In this document: positions 1-8,479 of the stretch, one piece after another
How the letters are laid out: every line of letters starts with the position of its first letter
How positions within the stretch are numbered: position 1 is the stretch's first letter
Origin: Lachnospiraceae bacterium
Lineage (GTDB): Bacteria > Bacillota > Clostridia > Lachnospirales > Lachnospiraceae
Length of the DNA stretch: 64,000 nucleotides
Assembly: GCA_022799355.1 (NCBI GenBank)
Contig: JAAWOG010000003.1
Location: 38,755 to 102,754, forward strand
Direction of reading: 5' to 3'
The notes under the pieces: generated by a model
What the model saw: the letters and a program-made list of their open reading frames with translations, nothing else
What the model was told of the DNA's origin: nothing
The model's database searches: none
Program-made: the position numbers and the translations under genes

Positions 1-98
1 GCTTTCCCCATCATATGATCCAGTGAGAACCATCTGCCAAAGAAGCCGGCCTTTGAGCCCTTTATTTTCTTTCTGCCGCCCTTCTTTTTCTCAATCAT
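1..98 (-). CDS. 5' end of an unidentified leftward gene (cut by window edge)
   Basis: An open frame starts at an ATG at 98 and runs off the left edge; about 32 residues are visible. It is very basic at the start (MIEKKKGGRKKIKG) and then reads GFFGRWFSLDHMMGK. The start lies inside the end of the sensor kinase gene (8-nt overlap, GATGATTGA), an arrangement that normally means translational coupling, so it is probably the third gene of the two-component operon. Too little is visible to name a family. It is too short for the ORF track, and the main support is the overlap geometry. Confidence 0.5.
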   Translation of the reverse strand, partial: MIEKKKGGRKKIKGSKAGFFGRWFSLDHMMGK

Positions 99-1527
99 CC
101 TCTTCCTCCTCCGGAAAGAAAATATAAACCTTTGTGCCTTCTCCCTCTTTGCTGTCGATCTTCCACTCCGCATGGTGCAGGTTCACGATCCTGCTGCACA
201 ATGTCATCCCGATTCCCGCGCCGCCTTCCTTCCGCGCCCTGGATTTATCCACCATATAAAAGGCTTCCGTAATCTTTCCCACCTCATCTTCGGGAATGCC
301 GCAGCCGTTATCCTCCAGTGTAAAACTATAGCCATGCTTCTCCTGTCTGCCGGTAAACAGAATTTTTCCCTGCTCTCCCGGCTTTTCATAGGTTTTTCTG
401 CCGCATGCCTTCGCTCCGTTGTCGATCAGGTTGCCGAACAGAGAGCAGAGCAGGTCCAGATCACCGTACACGATCCCCGGCGCAATCGTCTTTACCAGCA
501 CCACCTTTTTCTCCCACAAAAGCCTCTTTGTAAAAAGTTCTACCTCATAGGCAAGTTCTCTCGTTTTTAAGGGCTTTAGGGTAATCCCCTGTTTGTCCAC
601 CCGGACCAGTTCCATCATTTTCAGAGAAAGCCTCTCCAGCCGCTTCCCCTGCTGGTAAATATAGTCGGAAGAACTGCGCTTCTCCTCCTCCGTCAGGTTC
701 ATGCTCCGCAGCATGTCGCCGTAACCGATAATGGAGGTCAGCGGCGTTTTCAGTTCATGGGCAAAGGCGCCCGTAAACTCCTCCTGCCGCCTCGCCGCAT
801 CGCCCAGCTCCCAGATACTTCTCTCCAGCCGCCTTGCCATCCTGTTAAACTCCAGCATCAGCCCCGCCAGCTCATCTTCTCCCTTTACCTCCACCCGGCT
901 CTGATAATTTCCTCTCGCGAAATCTCTGGTTGCTCTCATTAACTGCCGGATCGGCTTTGTAAAATGATACGCCAGAAACCAGGAAACAGGAACGGACAGC
1001 ACAATAACGAGCAGCACCATATTGCGGTACTGCTCATACAGCCTGTCCCTTGCGTCGTATACATATTGAATATTTCTGCCAAAGGCAAGATACCAGGTGC
1101 CGCTGCCGCTCTTTAACTGTGAAAGAGCCTCCAGATAATGCCCCGCCTCGGTATCGGTGAGCCGCCACATCGCCCTGTCCGTTCCCACATTTTCCGCCAT
1201 CAGCGCCCCATAATACATGCCGTTTTTATAGATAAGCTGCCGCTCCTCATTGTAGAGCGCGATACCGTTCTCCTGATTCCCGATGCTGTCCTCGATGGTT
1301 TCCGACATCTCTGTCATAACATCATTTTCAATCGAATAGCCCTCCGGCAGCGCCTCCATAGACGCCAAAAGCGCGAACTGAAACATTTTCCACTCTTCCA
1401 GCCCCCGCTCTTTCTCTCTTTCCAGCATAATCTGAAAAGACGTCTGTAAAAAAATAGATCCGAATACCGCAAACAATATGACCAGCAGGCATACGATGGC
1501 GGTAAACTGTTTCCAGAATAACTTCAT
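91..1527 (-). CDS. Membrane sensor histidine kinase
   Basis: Sensor kinase of a two-component system, 478 aa. A first membrane segment lies at about residues 8-28, an extracytoplasmic sensor region at about 30-168, and a second membrane segment at about 169-188. These are followed by a HAMP linker and the HisKA dimerisation domain with phospho-acceptor His257 in FAHELKTPL. The ATPase domain shows the N box (GNLIDNGAK), G1 (DNGCGIP) and G2 (GGAGIGMTLC). The start codon overlaps the stop of the response regulator gene by 4 nt (ATGA), so the two are co-expressed. The stimulus cannot be read from the sequence; the extracytoplasmic part resembles no ligand domain I know. Confidence 0.95.
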   Translation of the reverse strand: MKLFWKQFTAIVCLLVILFAVFGSIFLQTSFQIMLEREKERGLEEWKMFQFALLASMEALPEGYSIENDVMTEMSETIEDSIGNQENGIALYNEERQLIYKNGMYYGALMAENVGTDRAMWRLTDTEAGHYLEALSQLKSGSGTWYLAFGRNIQYVYDARDRLYEQYRNMVLLVIVLSVPVSWFLAYHFTKPIRQLMRATRDFARGNYQSRVEVKGEDELAGLMLEFNRMARRLERSIWELGDAARRQEEFTGAFAHELKTPLTSIIGYGDMLRSMNLTEEEKRSSSDYIYQQGKRLERLSLKMMELVRVDKQGITLKPLKTRELAYEVELFTKRLLWEKKVVLVKTIAPGIVYGDLDLLCSLFGNLIDNGAKACGRKTYEKPGEQGKILFTGRQEKHGYSFTLEDNGCGIPEDEVGKITEAFYMVDKSRARKEGGAGIGMTLCSRIVNLHHAEWKIDSKEGEGTKVYIFFPEEEEDD

Positions 1528-2186
1528 GATACACTGCTCCTGAACCGATAGCCCACCTTATACACCGATTCGATCTGCTGTTCCAGCCCCGCCTTTCTGC
1601 GCAGCCGCTGCACATGCAGATCCACCGTCCTCGAATCTCCCATATAAGGGCTGTCCCAGACCTGCTCATAAATCATCTCACGATAAAGCGCCCTGTCCGG
1701 ATTTCTCATAAACAGCAGAAGAAGATCAAACTCCTTGATCGTCAGATTGATATCCCTGCCGCCCTTTTTGACGGTGCGGGCAACCACATTGATCTCCAGA
1801 TCACCGATACGGATATCCTGCTCCACCTTATGAAAACGGCGCAGCACATTTTCCACCCGCGCCAGCAGTTCGATAATCTCGAAGGGCTTTGCGATATAGT
1901 CATCCGCCCCTAAACGCAATCCCTTCACCTTATCTATCGTCTCGCCCTTTGCAGATAAAAAAATCACCGGCATATTCAGGCTCTTTGCATACTCCAGCAG
2001 CTCATACCCGTTAACGCCCGGCAGCATAATATCAAACAGGCAAAGATCGTAACTGTTCTCCGCCAGCATATCCGCTCCCCTGTTCCCGTCATTGGCAACC
2101 TCACAGCTATAACCCGCATGCTGCAGATTGATTCTGATCAAATTCGCAATCGCTTCCTCATCTTCCACAATCAGTATTTTATTCAA
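1524..2186 (-). CDS. OmpR/PhoB-type response regulator
   Basis: Transcription factor partner of the adjacent kinase, 220 aa. The receiver domain has the acidic pair in VEDEE, phospho-acceptor Asp52 in LFDIMLPG, the Ser/Thr switch in FLSAKG and Lys100 in AKPFE. The C-terminal half is a winged helix of the OmpR type, ending in the usual VDLHVQRLRRK and VYKVGYRF elements. It is first in the operon. About 160 bp of AT-rich sequence separates it from the LacI gene upstream and must hold its promoter, but I cannot pick a convincing -35/-10 pair there. Confidence 0.95.
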   Translation of the reverse strand: MNKILIVEDEEAIANLIRINLQHAGYSCEVANDGNRGADMLAENSYDLCLFDIMLPGVNGYELLEYAKSLNMPVIFLSAKGETIDKVKGLRLGADDYIAKPFEIIELLARVENVLRRFHKVEQDIRIGDLEINVVARTVKKGGRDINLTIKEFDLLLLFMRNPDRALYREMIYEQVWDSPYMGDSRTVDLHVQRLRRKAGLEQQIESVYKVGYRFRSSVS

Positions 2187-2346
2187 ACAATTATCCCGCT
2201 CTTTCCGCTCCGCGTACCGCCGCCTGCAAATTTTTATCCCCCGACAAACTTTTCCCCAAAATCCCCTATTCTGAAACTATCTTACACCACACTTGCATCA
2301 AAGTTGTGTCATATTATGATAAAAATGTTGCGGTATCTTACATACT

Positions 2347-3354
2347 TTAACGGATTTTTGCCACACTCTCGCCGGAAATCAGCGTAAACGGCACGACTTC
2401 ATGGACAGGATGCCCGCTGCGCATAAATCCCCTGAGCAGCGAATCCACCCCCTGTTCCGCAAGCCGCCTTGTATCCTGTTTAATTGTCGTCAGCCTCGGC
2501 AGAGAATACTGCCCGGTGATAATACCGTCATATCCCACCACGGAGATATCCTCCGGTACCCTTTTGCCCATATCGCAAAACGCACGGATCGCCCCTAAGG
2601 CCATCACATCGCTCAGCGCGAAAACCGCAGTCAGATCCGGCCTGCGCAGCAAAAGCCGTTTAGCCGCCGCATAAGCATCCGGCATGGAATAACGACACTG
2701 TTCGCACTGCTGTTCCAGATCCAGCGGAATATGCAGCCGCTCACATGCCGCCTTACAGCCCATCAGACGCCGGTAGCTGACCTGGGAACTGGATGAATTT
2801 CCGCCCAGCACACCGATATTGCGATGCCCCAGATCCACCAGCAGATCTATCACCTGCTCCGCCGCCTGTTCATCATCGGTGGTAAACGAAGACAGATTGT
2901 GAAATCCAAGCTCCTCCGCACTGTTTGTCAAAAGTACACCGGGCACGGTGATCGACGCAAAGCCTGCCTGAAACAGTTCCAGATCGCCGCCCAGAAATAA
3001 AAATCCCCGGGGCCTGCGCTCTCTGCAGAGCCTGAGTGCATACACCACCTCATCGGCATCCTCATCCAGATAATAGACCGCCGCATCCTGATCCGCCTCC
3101 CGCAAAAGCGTCTGAATCTTCTCCAGCAGATCCGCAAACAACAGATTATTCGTTCCCTTCACGATAATCGCAATACTGCTGTCCGCCAGTTGTTTTAAAT
3201 GTTTGGCATTGGTATTGGGCATAAACCCGTACTCCTCTACGACAGCCATCACTTTCCTGCGCATTTCTTCGCTGACGTCCGCCCGATTGTTGAGCACCCG
3301 CGACACCGTCGCCACACCGCAGCCGGAAAGTCTTGCAATATCCTTGATGGTCAT
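2347..3354 (-). CDS. LacI-family transcription regulator
   Basis: Ligand-responsive DNA-binding regulator, 335 aa. The N-terminal helix-turn-helix and hinge are canonical (MTIKDIARLSGCGVATVSRVLN, then NTNAKHLKQ), followed by a periplasmic-binding-protein-like effector domain with features such as GHRNIGVLGG and DISVVGYDG. It is the last gene of the sugar transport set, 67 bp after the second permease gene. It is therefore the obvious candidate to bind the two LacI/CcpA-like sites upstream of the sugar-binding protein gene and to respond to a maltodextrin-type sugar. The ligand is inferred from context only. Confidence 0.93.
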   Translation of the reverse strand: MTIKDIARLSGCGVATVSRVLNNRADVSEEMRRKVMAVVEEYGFMPNTNAKHLKQLADSSIAIIVKGTNNLLFADLLEKIQTLLREADQDAAVYYLDEDADEVVYALRLCRERRPRGFLFLGGDLELFQAGFASITVPGVLLTNSAEELGFHNLSSFTTDDEQAAEQVIDLLVDLGHRNIGVLGGNSSSSQVSYRRLMGCKAACERLHIPLDLEQQCEQCRYSMPDAYAAAKRLLLRRPDLTAVFALSDVMALGAIRAFCDMGKRVPEDISVVGYDGIITGQYSLPRLTTIKQDTRRLAEQGVDSLLRGFMRSGHPVHEVVPFTLISGESVAKIR

Positions 3355-3420
3355 TTCCTCCCCCTTCGCTTCCGGTCTCCGAAGCGGACCTCAGAGACCG
3401 GAATCTGATGTTATTTTTTA

Positions 3421-4278
3421 TTAACCTTTTACCGCGCCGGCCGCCACGCCTTTGATAATATGCTTCTGGCATGCGAGATAGAAGATAATAACAGGAATAA
3501 TGCTCATCAGGATCAGTGCCATCGTAGCCCCTAAATCCACTGTGCCGTAGCTTCCTTTCAGATACTGGATATGGATCGGAATTGTGCGGAATTCGTTGAT
3601 ATCAAGCACCAGTACCGGCAGAAGATAGTCGTTCCATACCCACATGATCTCCAGAATGCCTACGGAAATCATCGTCGGCTTCAGCATCGGCACAACTACC
3701 GTAAAGAACGTCCGCACCGGTCCGCAGCCGTCAATGGCGGCGGCCTCCTCGATCTCCAGCGGAATGGCTTTCACAAACCCCACAAACATAAAAATGGCAA
3801 GCCCCGCGCCAAACCCCAGATAGACGATAGGAATCGTCCAGGGCGTATTCAGATGCAGCTTATCCGCCGTTTTGGACAATGTAAACATCACCATCTGGAA
3901 CGGCACTACCATGGAAAATACACACAGAAAATAGATGCCCCGGCACAGAGCCGAATCCACTCTGGCAATATACCATGCCGCCATGGAAGTACACAGCAGA
4001 ATCAGAAACGTGGAAAGCAGTGTGATCACAACACTGTACATCACGCTCTTTACAAAGGGATAATTTCCGAAGGTCATGCCCTTGATAAAGTTATCAAACC
4101 CGGCGCTCATCTCCCCCGTCGGAAGGGCGAAAGTATCCGTCTTTACATAGGTGTTCTGTTTAAAAGAGTTTATCACTACCGCCAACACAGGCAGCACATA
4201 AACGATGCTGACCACGGCTAATATCACGGAAAGGATAGTTTTGCGCCTGTTTGCGGCAGAAACCGTATTCTTATTCAT
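3421..4278 (-). CDS. Sugar ABC transporter permease, MalG-like
   Basis: Inner-membrane permease of a carbohydrate uptake-1 ABC importer, 285 aa, with about six membrane segments. The cytoplasmic EAA loop reads IEEAAAIDGCGPVRTFFTVVVPMLKP, the surface that contacts the ATPase. The start codon shares one base with the stop of the other permease gene (TAATG), so the two are coupled and probably made in equal amounts. No ATP-binding subunit is encoded here. Importers of this type commonly use a shared MsmK/MalK-like ATPase encoded elsewhere. Confidence 0.93.
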   Translation of the reverse strand: MNKNTVSAANRRKTILSVILAVVSIVYVLPVLAVVINSFKQNTYVKTDTFALPTGEMSAGFDNFIKGMTFGNYPFVKSVMYSVVITLLSTFLILLCTSMAAWYIARVDSALCRGIYFLCVFSMVVPFQMVMFTLSKTADKLHLNTPWTIPIVYLGFGAGLAIFMFVGFVKAIPLEIEEAAAIDGCGPVRTFFTVVVPMLKPTMISVGILEIMWVWNDYLLPVLVLDINEFRTIPIHIQYLKGSYGTVDLGATMALILMSIIPVIIFYLACQKHIIKGVAAGAVKG

Positions 4279-5183
4279 TACTGCTGTACCTCCTTTTTAC
4301 GTGTATAGCCCAACTGAAGCAGCCCAAGCCCTGCCACCAGAATAAAGAAGACTACCGCCTTCGCCTGCGCCACACCCTGGGCAGTGGTGTTGGAACTGTA
4401 GAATGTATTGTAAATATTGAGCGCCAGCATTTCCGTTGTCTTGATGGTCGTGCCGCCCGCCTGGATCACAAACGGCTGTCCGCCGGTCAGCGCCAGGTTC
4501 TGGTCAAAGAGCTTAAAGCCGTTTGTCAGAGAAAGGAACACACATATTGTGAAGGAGCTCATAACGTTTGGTATCGTCACCTTAAATAAGGTCTGCAGGG
4601 AAGTCGCGCCGTCGATGCGGGCCGCCTCCAGAATATCTCCTGGCACATTCTGCAGTCCGGCGATATAAATGATCATCATATAGCCCACCTGCTGCCAGCA
4701 CATAAGGATGATCAGCCCCCAGAAGCCGTACTTGCTCTCCAACAGGATGGACGTCTGATAGCGTCCTAAAATACCGTCAAAAATCATTGACCAGATGTAG
4801 CCAAGTACAATACCGCCGATCAGGTTCGGCATAAAAAATACGGTACGGAACAGATTGCTTCCCTTAATCTCCAATGTCAGAAAATATGCCACCATAAACG
4901 CCAGCACATTGATAATGACTAAGGACACGACCGCAAACATCGCCGTGTACCAGAATGCATGGCGGAACGAAGCGTCCTGAAAGACTTTCACGTAGTTTCC
5001 AAAGCCGATGAATTTTGCATCGGAAATCAGACGGAACTGGCACATGGACAGCCAGATACCCTGAATAAAAGGCCAGATGAAACCAATCGTAAACGCAATG
5101 AGCACAGGGCCTAAAAACAAAAAGCCCCAACGCCTGGTGGCCTTTTTTATGGAATTGCTATTGGTATTTTTCATGTTTTTCAT
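4278..5183 (-). CDS. Sugar ABC transporter permease, MalF-like
   Basis: Partner permease of the importer, 301 aa. The basic N-terminus is followed by about six membrane segments and an EAA loop (ILEAARIDGATSLQTLFKVTIP). It follows the binding-protein gene after 122 bp that contain a GC-rich hairpin, which probably lowers permease expression relative to the binding protein. With malQ and a LacI regulator as neighbours, maltose or maltodextrin is the likely substrate, but permease sequence does not reveal specificity. Confidence 0.93.
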   Translation of the reverse strand: MKNMKNTNSNSIKKATRRWGFLFLGPVLIAFTIGFIWPFIQGIWLSMCQFRLISDAKFIGFGNYVKVFQDASFRHAFWYTAMFAVVSLVIINVLAFMVAYFLTLEIKGSNLFRTVFFMPNLIGGIVLGYIWSMIFDGILGRYQTSILLESKYGFWGLIILMCWQQVGYMMIIYIAGLQNVPGDILEAARIDGATSLQTLFKVTIPNVMSSFTICVFLSLTNGFKLFDQNLALTGGQPFVIQAGGTTIKTTEMLALNIYNTFYSSNTTAQGVAQAKAVVFFILVAGLGLLQLGYTRKKEVQQ

Positions 5184-5245
5184 GGTATCAACCCCCGGTT
5201 TTGGTTATTCGATAATGAGCGGTTCCCGCGGCTTTCCTATGAAAA

Positions 5246-5272
5246 GCGGGGCGGGTAAAATGCCCGTCCCGC
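5246..5272 (-). terminator. Intercistronic GC-rich hairpin between binding protein and permease genes
   Basis: Arms GCGGGACGGG and CCCGCCCCGC (minus strand) pair over 10 positions with one A-C mismatch around a 7-nt loop, followed by TTTTC. In binding-protein-dependent importers such hairpins partly terminate transcription or protect the upstream mRNA, giving excess binding protein over permeases. That role is inferred here; the hairpin itself is visible. Confidence 0.6.
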
Positions 5273-5305
5273 CGCCCGTTTTATCTCAGTTGCTTATTTT
5301 GCTTA

Positions 5306-6670
5306 TTAGTTGTTTACTGCCGCATATTCCGTTGCCCAGCCGTCCACAAAGGCGCTGCGCACGATTTCCCAGTTTGCGTCAGACTGATCTGCGTTGTACT
5401 GGTTCAGCGCACTTACCAGTGTTGCACGGTAAGAATCTACGTTGGGCTGGAAGTTGGTTGCCCAGTTCATTACATAACATCCGTCAGCCGTGTATTTATC
5501 CGCTGCCGCAAGGAAGCCGTTTGTGGATTCTGCCGCCTGCTTATAAGGCATTACACCGAAGGTATCCACTAACTTACGGGAAGCGTCAGGATCTGTCACA
5601 CACCAAACCATGAAGTCCATGGTTGCCTGCTGATCCTCCGCGGAAGCCTTGCTGTTGATTGCCCAGCAGTTCTCCGTACCGCAGTTAAGACCTGCTTTTT
5701 CTTCTCCCTCAACGCCGCAGTAATAAGGAATCATCGTAGCGTTCGGCACTTCGTTCTTCACCGCTTCATATTCCCAGGAACCGTTTACGAAAAATGCAGC
5801 CTTGCCTGTCTTGAACTCGTTCTCCGCATCATGCCCGCCGGTTGCCAGTTCCTTCGGATCTGTCAGGCTGTTGTTGATGCAAAGGTCATAGAGGTTCTTA
5901 AAGTTATCCATGTACTTACCGGAGATCGTTGCCGGGCACTCCGTCCAGGGCGTACCCTCCTGCTCATAGTAGTATTCAAGGTTAGCCATATGTCCTGTAA
6001 AACGCCAGGAAGAGCTGCCGTCCATATCGGAGGAGGAGAAAGCGTCAAAACCAAGTTCGCCAGCGCGGGAATGGATATCTTCCGCCACTGCCTTTAAGCT
6101 CTCAAAATCTTTGATCTCGTCCATGGTGTGGCCTGCCTTTTCGATCAGGTCAGGATTTACGATGATGCCGTAGCACTCATAGCAGTAACCGATGGAAACC
6201 AGCTTGCCGCTCTCATCATAGAGGTTATAAGCATCCGTGTTTAATTCATTGGCGATCGGTGTGCCGGTCAGGTCCAACGCGTAGTCCTTCCAGTCCTTTA
6301 CGCCTGCCTGGTTCCCGATGACAAACAATGTCGGGGGGGCAGATTTATCCATCTCGGATATCAGTGTCTGGGAATAAGTGCCGGAAGCTGCGGTAACTAC
6401 CTTCACTTCCACGCCGGTCTGCTCTTTATACGTTGCCGCAATTTCCTGTAATACTTCATCGGACTCGGGCTTAAAGTTCAGCCAGTAAACGGAACCTGAG
6501 CCGCTGCTCTCCGCTGCCGGAGCTTCCGCGTTTCCTTCTTCAGCCGGAGCTTCCGTTCCCTCTCCCTCTGCTGCCGGAGTTTCTTCGGCACTGTTGCCGC
6601 AGCCTGCCAGCATGGACAGAGAAAGAACCGTACCAAGAGCCAGTGCTAAAAACTTTTTGTTCTTTTTCAT
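5306..6670 (-). CDS. Extracellular sugar-binding lipoprotein (ABC importer)
   Basis: Solute-binding protein of the importer, 454 aa. It has a lipoprotein signal peptide (MKKNKKFLALALGTVLS, lipobox LAGC at about residues 20-24). An acidic Ala/Glu/Pro-rich tether of about 35 residues follows, and then a family-1-like sugar-binding domain beginning VYWLNFKPE. The protein would be anchored to the outer face of the membrane and deliver sugar to the two permeases encoded downstream. A strong ribosome binding site (GGAGGATACAAAAA) precedes the ATG. Two cre/LacI-like operators sit 38-75 nt upstream of the start, the usual control arrangement for such operons. Confidence 0.93.
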   Translation of the reverse strand: MKKNKKFLALALGTVLSLSMLAGCGNSAEETPAAEGEGTEAPAEEGNAEAPAAESSGSGSVYWLNFKPESDEVLQEIAATYKEQTGVEVKVVTAASGTYSQTLISEMDKSAPPTLFVIGNQAGVKDWKDYALDLTGTPIANELNTDAYNLYDESGKLVSIGYCYECYGIIVNPDLIEKAGHTMDEIKDFESLKAVAEDIHSRAGELGFDAFSSSDMDGSSSWRFTGHMANLEYYYEQEGTPWTECPATISGKYMDNFKNLYDLCINNSLTDPKELATGGHDAENEFKTGKAAFFVNGSWEYEAVKNEVPNATMIPYYCGVEGEEKAGLNCGTENCWAINSKASAEDQQATMDFMVWCVTDPDASRKLVDTFGVMPYKQAAESTNGFLAAADKYTADGCYVMNWATNFQPNVDSYRATLVSALNQYNADQSDANWEIVRSAFVDGWATEYAAVNN

Positions 6671-6707
6671 TTTTTGTATCCTCCTGTTTTTTTATGTTGA
6701 ATATTGT

Positions 6708-6721
6708 TGAAAACGCTACCG
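6708..6721 (+). promoter_or_regulatory. LacI/CcpA-like operator, copy 1
   Basis: TGAAAACGCTACCG matches the cre-type consensus TGNAANCGNWNNCA at all but the last position. It lies in the leader of the sugar-binding protein gene and is inverted relative to the second copy 11 bp away. It could be bound by CcpA or by the LacI-family protein encoded at the end of the operon; sequence alone does not decide. Confidence 0.55.
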
Positions 6722-6731
6722 GAATCGTTTC

Positions 6732-6745
6732 TGGTAACGTTTCCA
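6732..6745 (-). promoter_or_regulatory. LacI/CcpA-like operator, copy 2
   Basis: On the minus strand this reads TGGAAACGTTACCA, a full match to TGNAANCGNWNNCA with the central CG and near-palindromic arms typical of LacI-family sites. With the neighbouring copy it forms a paired operator upstream of the sugar-binding protein gene, consistent with repression when sugar is absent or with carbon catabolite repression. Confidence 0.65.
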
Positions 6746-6785
6746 CTTCATGTATATCATACCGCCATCACAGAAAATATGCAAG

Positions 6786-6822
6786 AACAAAATTCCGAAT
6801 ATCAAAAATTCGGAATTTTGTT
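6786..6822 (-). repeat. 14-bp perfect inverted repeat between malQ and the binding-protein gene
   Basis: Arms AACAAAATTCCGAA and TTCGGAATTTTGTT are perfectly complementary around a 9-nt loop. It lies 70 bp past the malQ stop and just upstream of the paired operators. The AT-rich stem could be a malQ terminator with poly-T arms on both strands, or a binding site for a dimeric regulator. I cannot choose between these from sequence. Confidence 0.6.
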
Positions 6823-6892
6823 GAAAAAGCATGTATTGTTTTTGTGGATTTTGCACAATTGCAGTGATCTGACAGGAGGAAACATAAACCTG

Positions 6893-8398
6893 CTACTCCC
6901 AATTCATCCGCCCATAGCGCAGGGCGGTCTCCCGAATTTCTTCCCGCAGCCCGGCTGAGAGCTGTTTTTCCGTAATACGCCACCGCCAGTTACTTCCCAC
7001 GGTGGAGGGCTTATTGATCCGGCTGCGGTTATCATATCCCAGATAATCCTGCAAAGGGATGATACACATCTTCGCCCTGCTGCGCATGATCAGCGCGATA
7101 AAAGCGCGGTAGAGTTCATGATCCGGCGTCAGATGGTCACAGAGATAATCCCTTGCCATCAGGCGTTCCTTTTCGGTGATGGACCGAAACCATCCGGTGA
7201 TCGTCTCATTGTCGTGAGTGCCCGTGTAAGCCACACTGTTTTCCACATAATTATGGGGCAGATAATCATTCGCCGCGCCGGAATCCCTGGAATCAAACGC
7301 AAACTCCAGCACCTTCATCCCCGGAAAGCCGCTTTCCCGCACAAGTTCTCTGACGGAATCCGTCACATACCCCAGATCCTCCGCAATGACTTCCCGCCTG
7401 CCAAGCCGCTGTTCCACATGACGAAACAGATCGATACCCGGTCCCTTTTCCCAGTGCCCCTCCTTTGCCGTTTCCGCGCCGTAAGGAATGGAAAAATATT
7501 CATCGAATCCTCTGAAATGGTCGATCCGCACCACATCATATAAACGGAAACAGTAAGAAAGCCTTGAAATCCACCAGTCATAGCCGTATCTTCGATGATA
7601 ATCCCAGCGGTAGAGCGGATTCCCCCAGAGCTGTCCGTCTGCCGAAAAGCCGTCCGGAGGGCAGCCTGCCACGGCAAAAGGGATATTTTGTTTATCCAGC
7701 TGAAATAATTCCGGCTTTGCCCAGGCATCCGCGCTGTCCATCGCCACATAGATCGGGATATCGCCGATGATGCGAATACCCTGCCTGTTGGCGTAATCTT
7801 TCAGCATCGTCCACTGTTCAAAGAACTTGAACTGCAGATATTGATGGAACTCAATGTCAAAATACAACTCCCGCCTGTAGTAATCCATGGCATACCCGTA
7901 ACGGAGCCTGATATCCTCGGCCCATTCACTCCATGCCGCGCCGCCAAAGCGGGATTTTACCGCCATAAACAGGGCGTAATCGGAAAGCCACCAGCGGTTT
8001 TCTTCCACAAACCGCAGATATGCGGGGTTTTCCGTGACACGGCTCCGCTCATATGCCCTGCGCAGCAGCGGATAACGGTTTTCATAAAGTTTCTGATACG
8101 CAATATCCTGTTTTTTATCTCCCAGATCCGCGGCATCGCACTCTTTCTTTGTCAGCACGCCCTCCTCGATCAGCGCCTCAAGACTGATAAAATAAGGATT
8201 TCCGGCAAAGGTGGAAAATGACTGATAGGGAGAATCTCCATAGCTTGTAGGACCTAACGGAAGAATCTGCCAATAGGTCTGTCCCGCCGCCTTTAACCAG
8301 TCCACAAAGTCATAGGCGCTCCTGGAAAAACAGCCGATTCCGTAAGGGGAGGGCAGACTGAATATGGGAAGCAATATACCAGCAGTTCGTTTCATCAA
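6893..8398 (-). CDS. malQ: 4-alpha-glucanotransferase (amylomaltase, GH77)
   Basis: Cytoplasmic disproportionating enzyme that transfers alpha-1,4-glucan segments between maltodextrins and releases glucose; 501 aa, the usual length for bacterial MalQ. Visible family features are the N-terminal GILLPIFSLPSPYGIG, the nucleophile Asp in VRIDHFRGFDEY, the acid/base Glu in IAEDLGYV, and the transition-state-stabilising Asp in TGTHDNET. It lies upstream of the sugar ABC importer in the same direction and would process the imported oligosaccharide. The gap of about 220 bp and the operators suggest the importer also has its own promoter. Confidence 0.97.
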   Translation of the reverse strand: MMKRTAGILLPIFSLPSPYGIGCFSRSAYDFVDWLKAAGQTYWQILPLGPTSYGDSPYQSFSTFAGNPYFISLEALIEEGVLTKKECDAADLGDKKQDIAYQKLYENRYPLLRRAYERSRVTENPAYLRFVEENRWWLSDYALFMAVKSRFGGAAWSEWAEDIRLRYGYAMDYYRRELYFDIEFHQYLQFKFFEQWTMLKDYANRQGIRIIGDIPIYVAMDSADAWAKPELFQLDKQNIPFAVAGCPPDGFSADGQLWGNPLYRWDYHRRYGYDWWISRLSYCFRLYDVVRIDHFRGFDEYFSIPYGAETAKEGHWEKGPGIDLFRHVEQRLGRREVIAEDLGYVTDSVRELVRESGFPGMKVLEFAFDSRDSGAANDYLPHNYVENSVAYTGTHDNETITGWFRSITEKERLMARDYLCDHLTPDHELYRAFIALIMRSRAKMCIIPLQDYLGYDNRSRINKPSTVGSNWRWRITEKQLSAGLREEIRETALRYGRMNWE

Positions 8399-8479
8399 AA
8401 TTTTCCTTCTTTCTCTTTACTGTACCTGATCATACCATGTTCAGGTTTTTCTTTCAAGAGTGCGCCCTTCCGCGATTGC

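Noticed and set aside
5077-5613. 178-codon + strand frame between permease and binding-protein genes
   Set aside because: Overlaps two well-defined genes on the other strand and has no identifiable domain.
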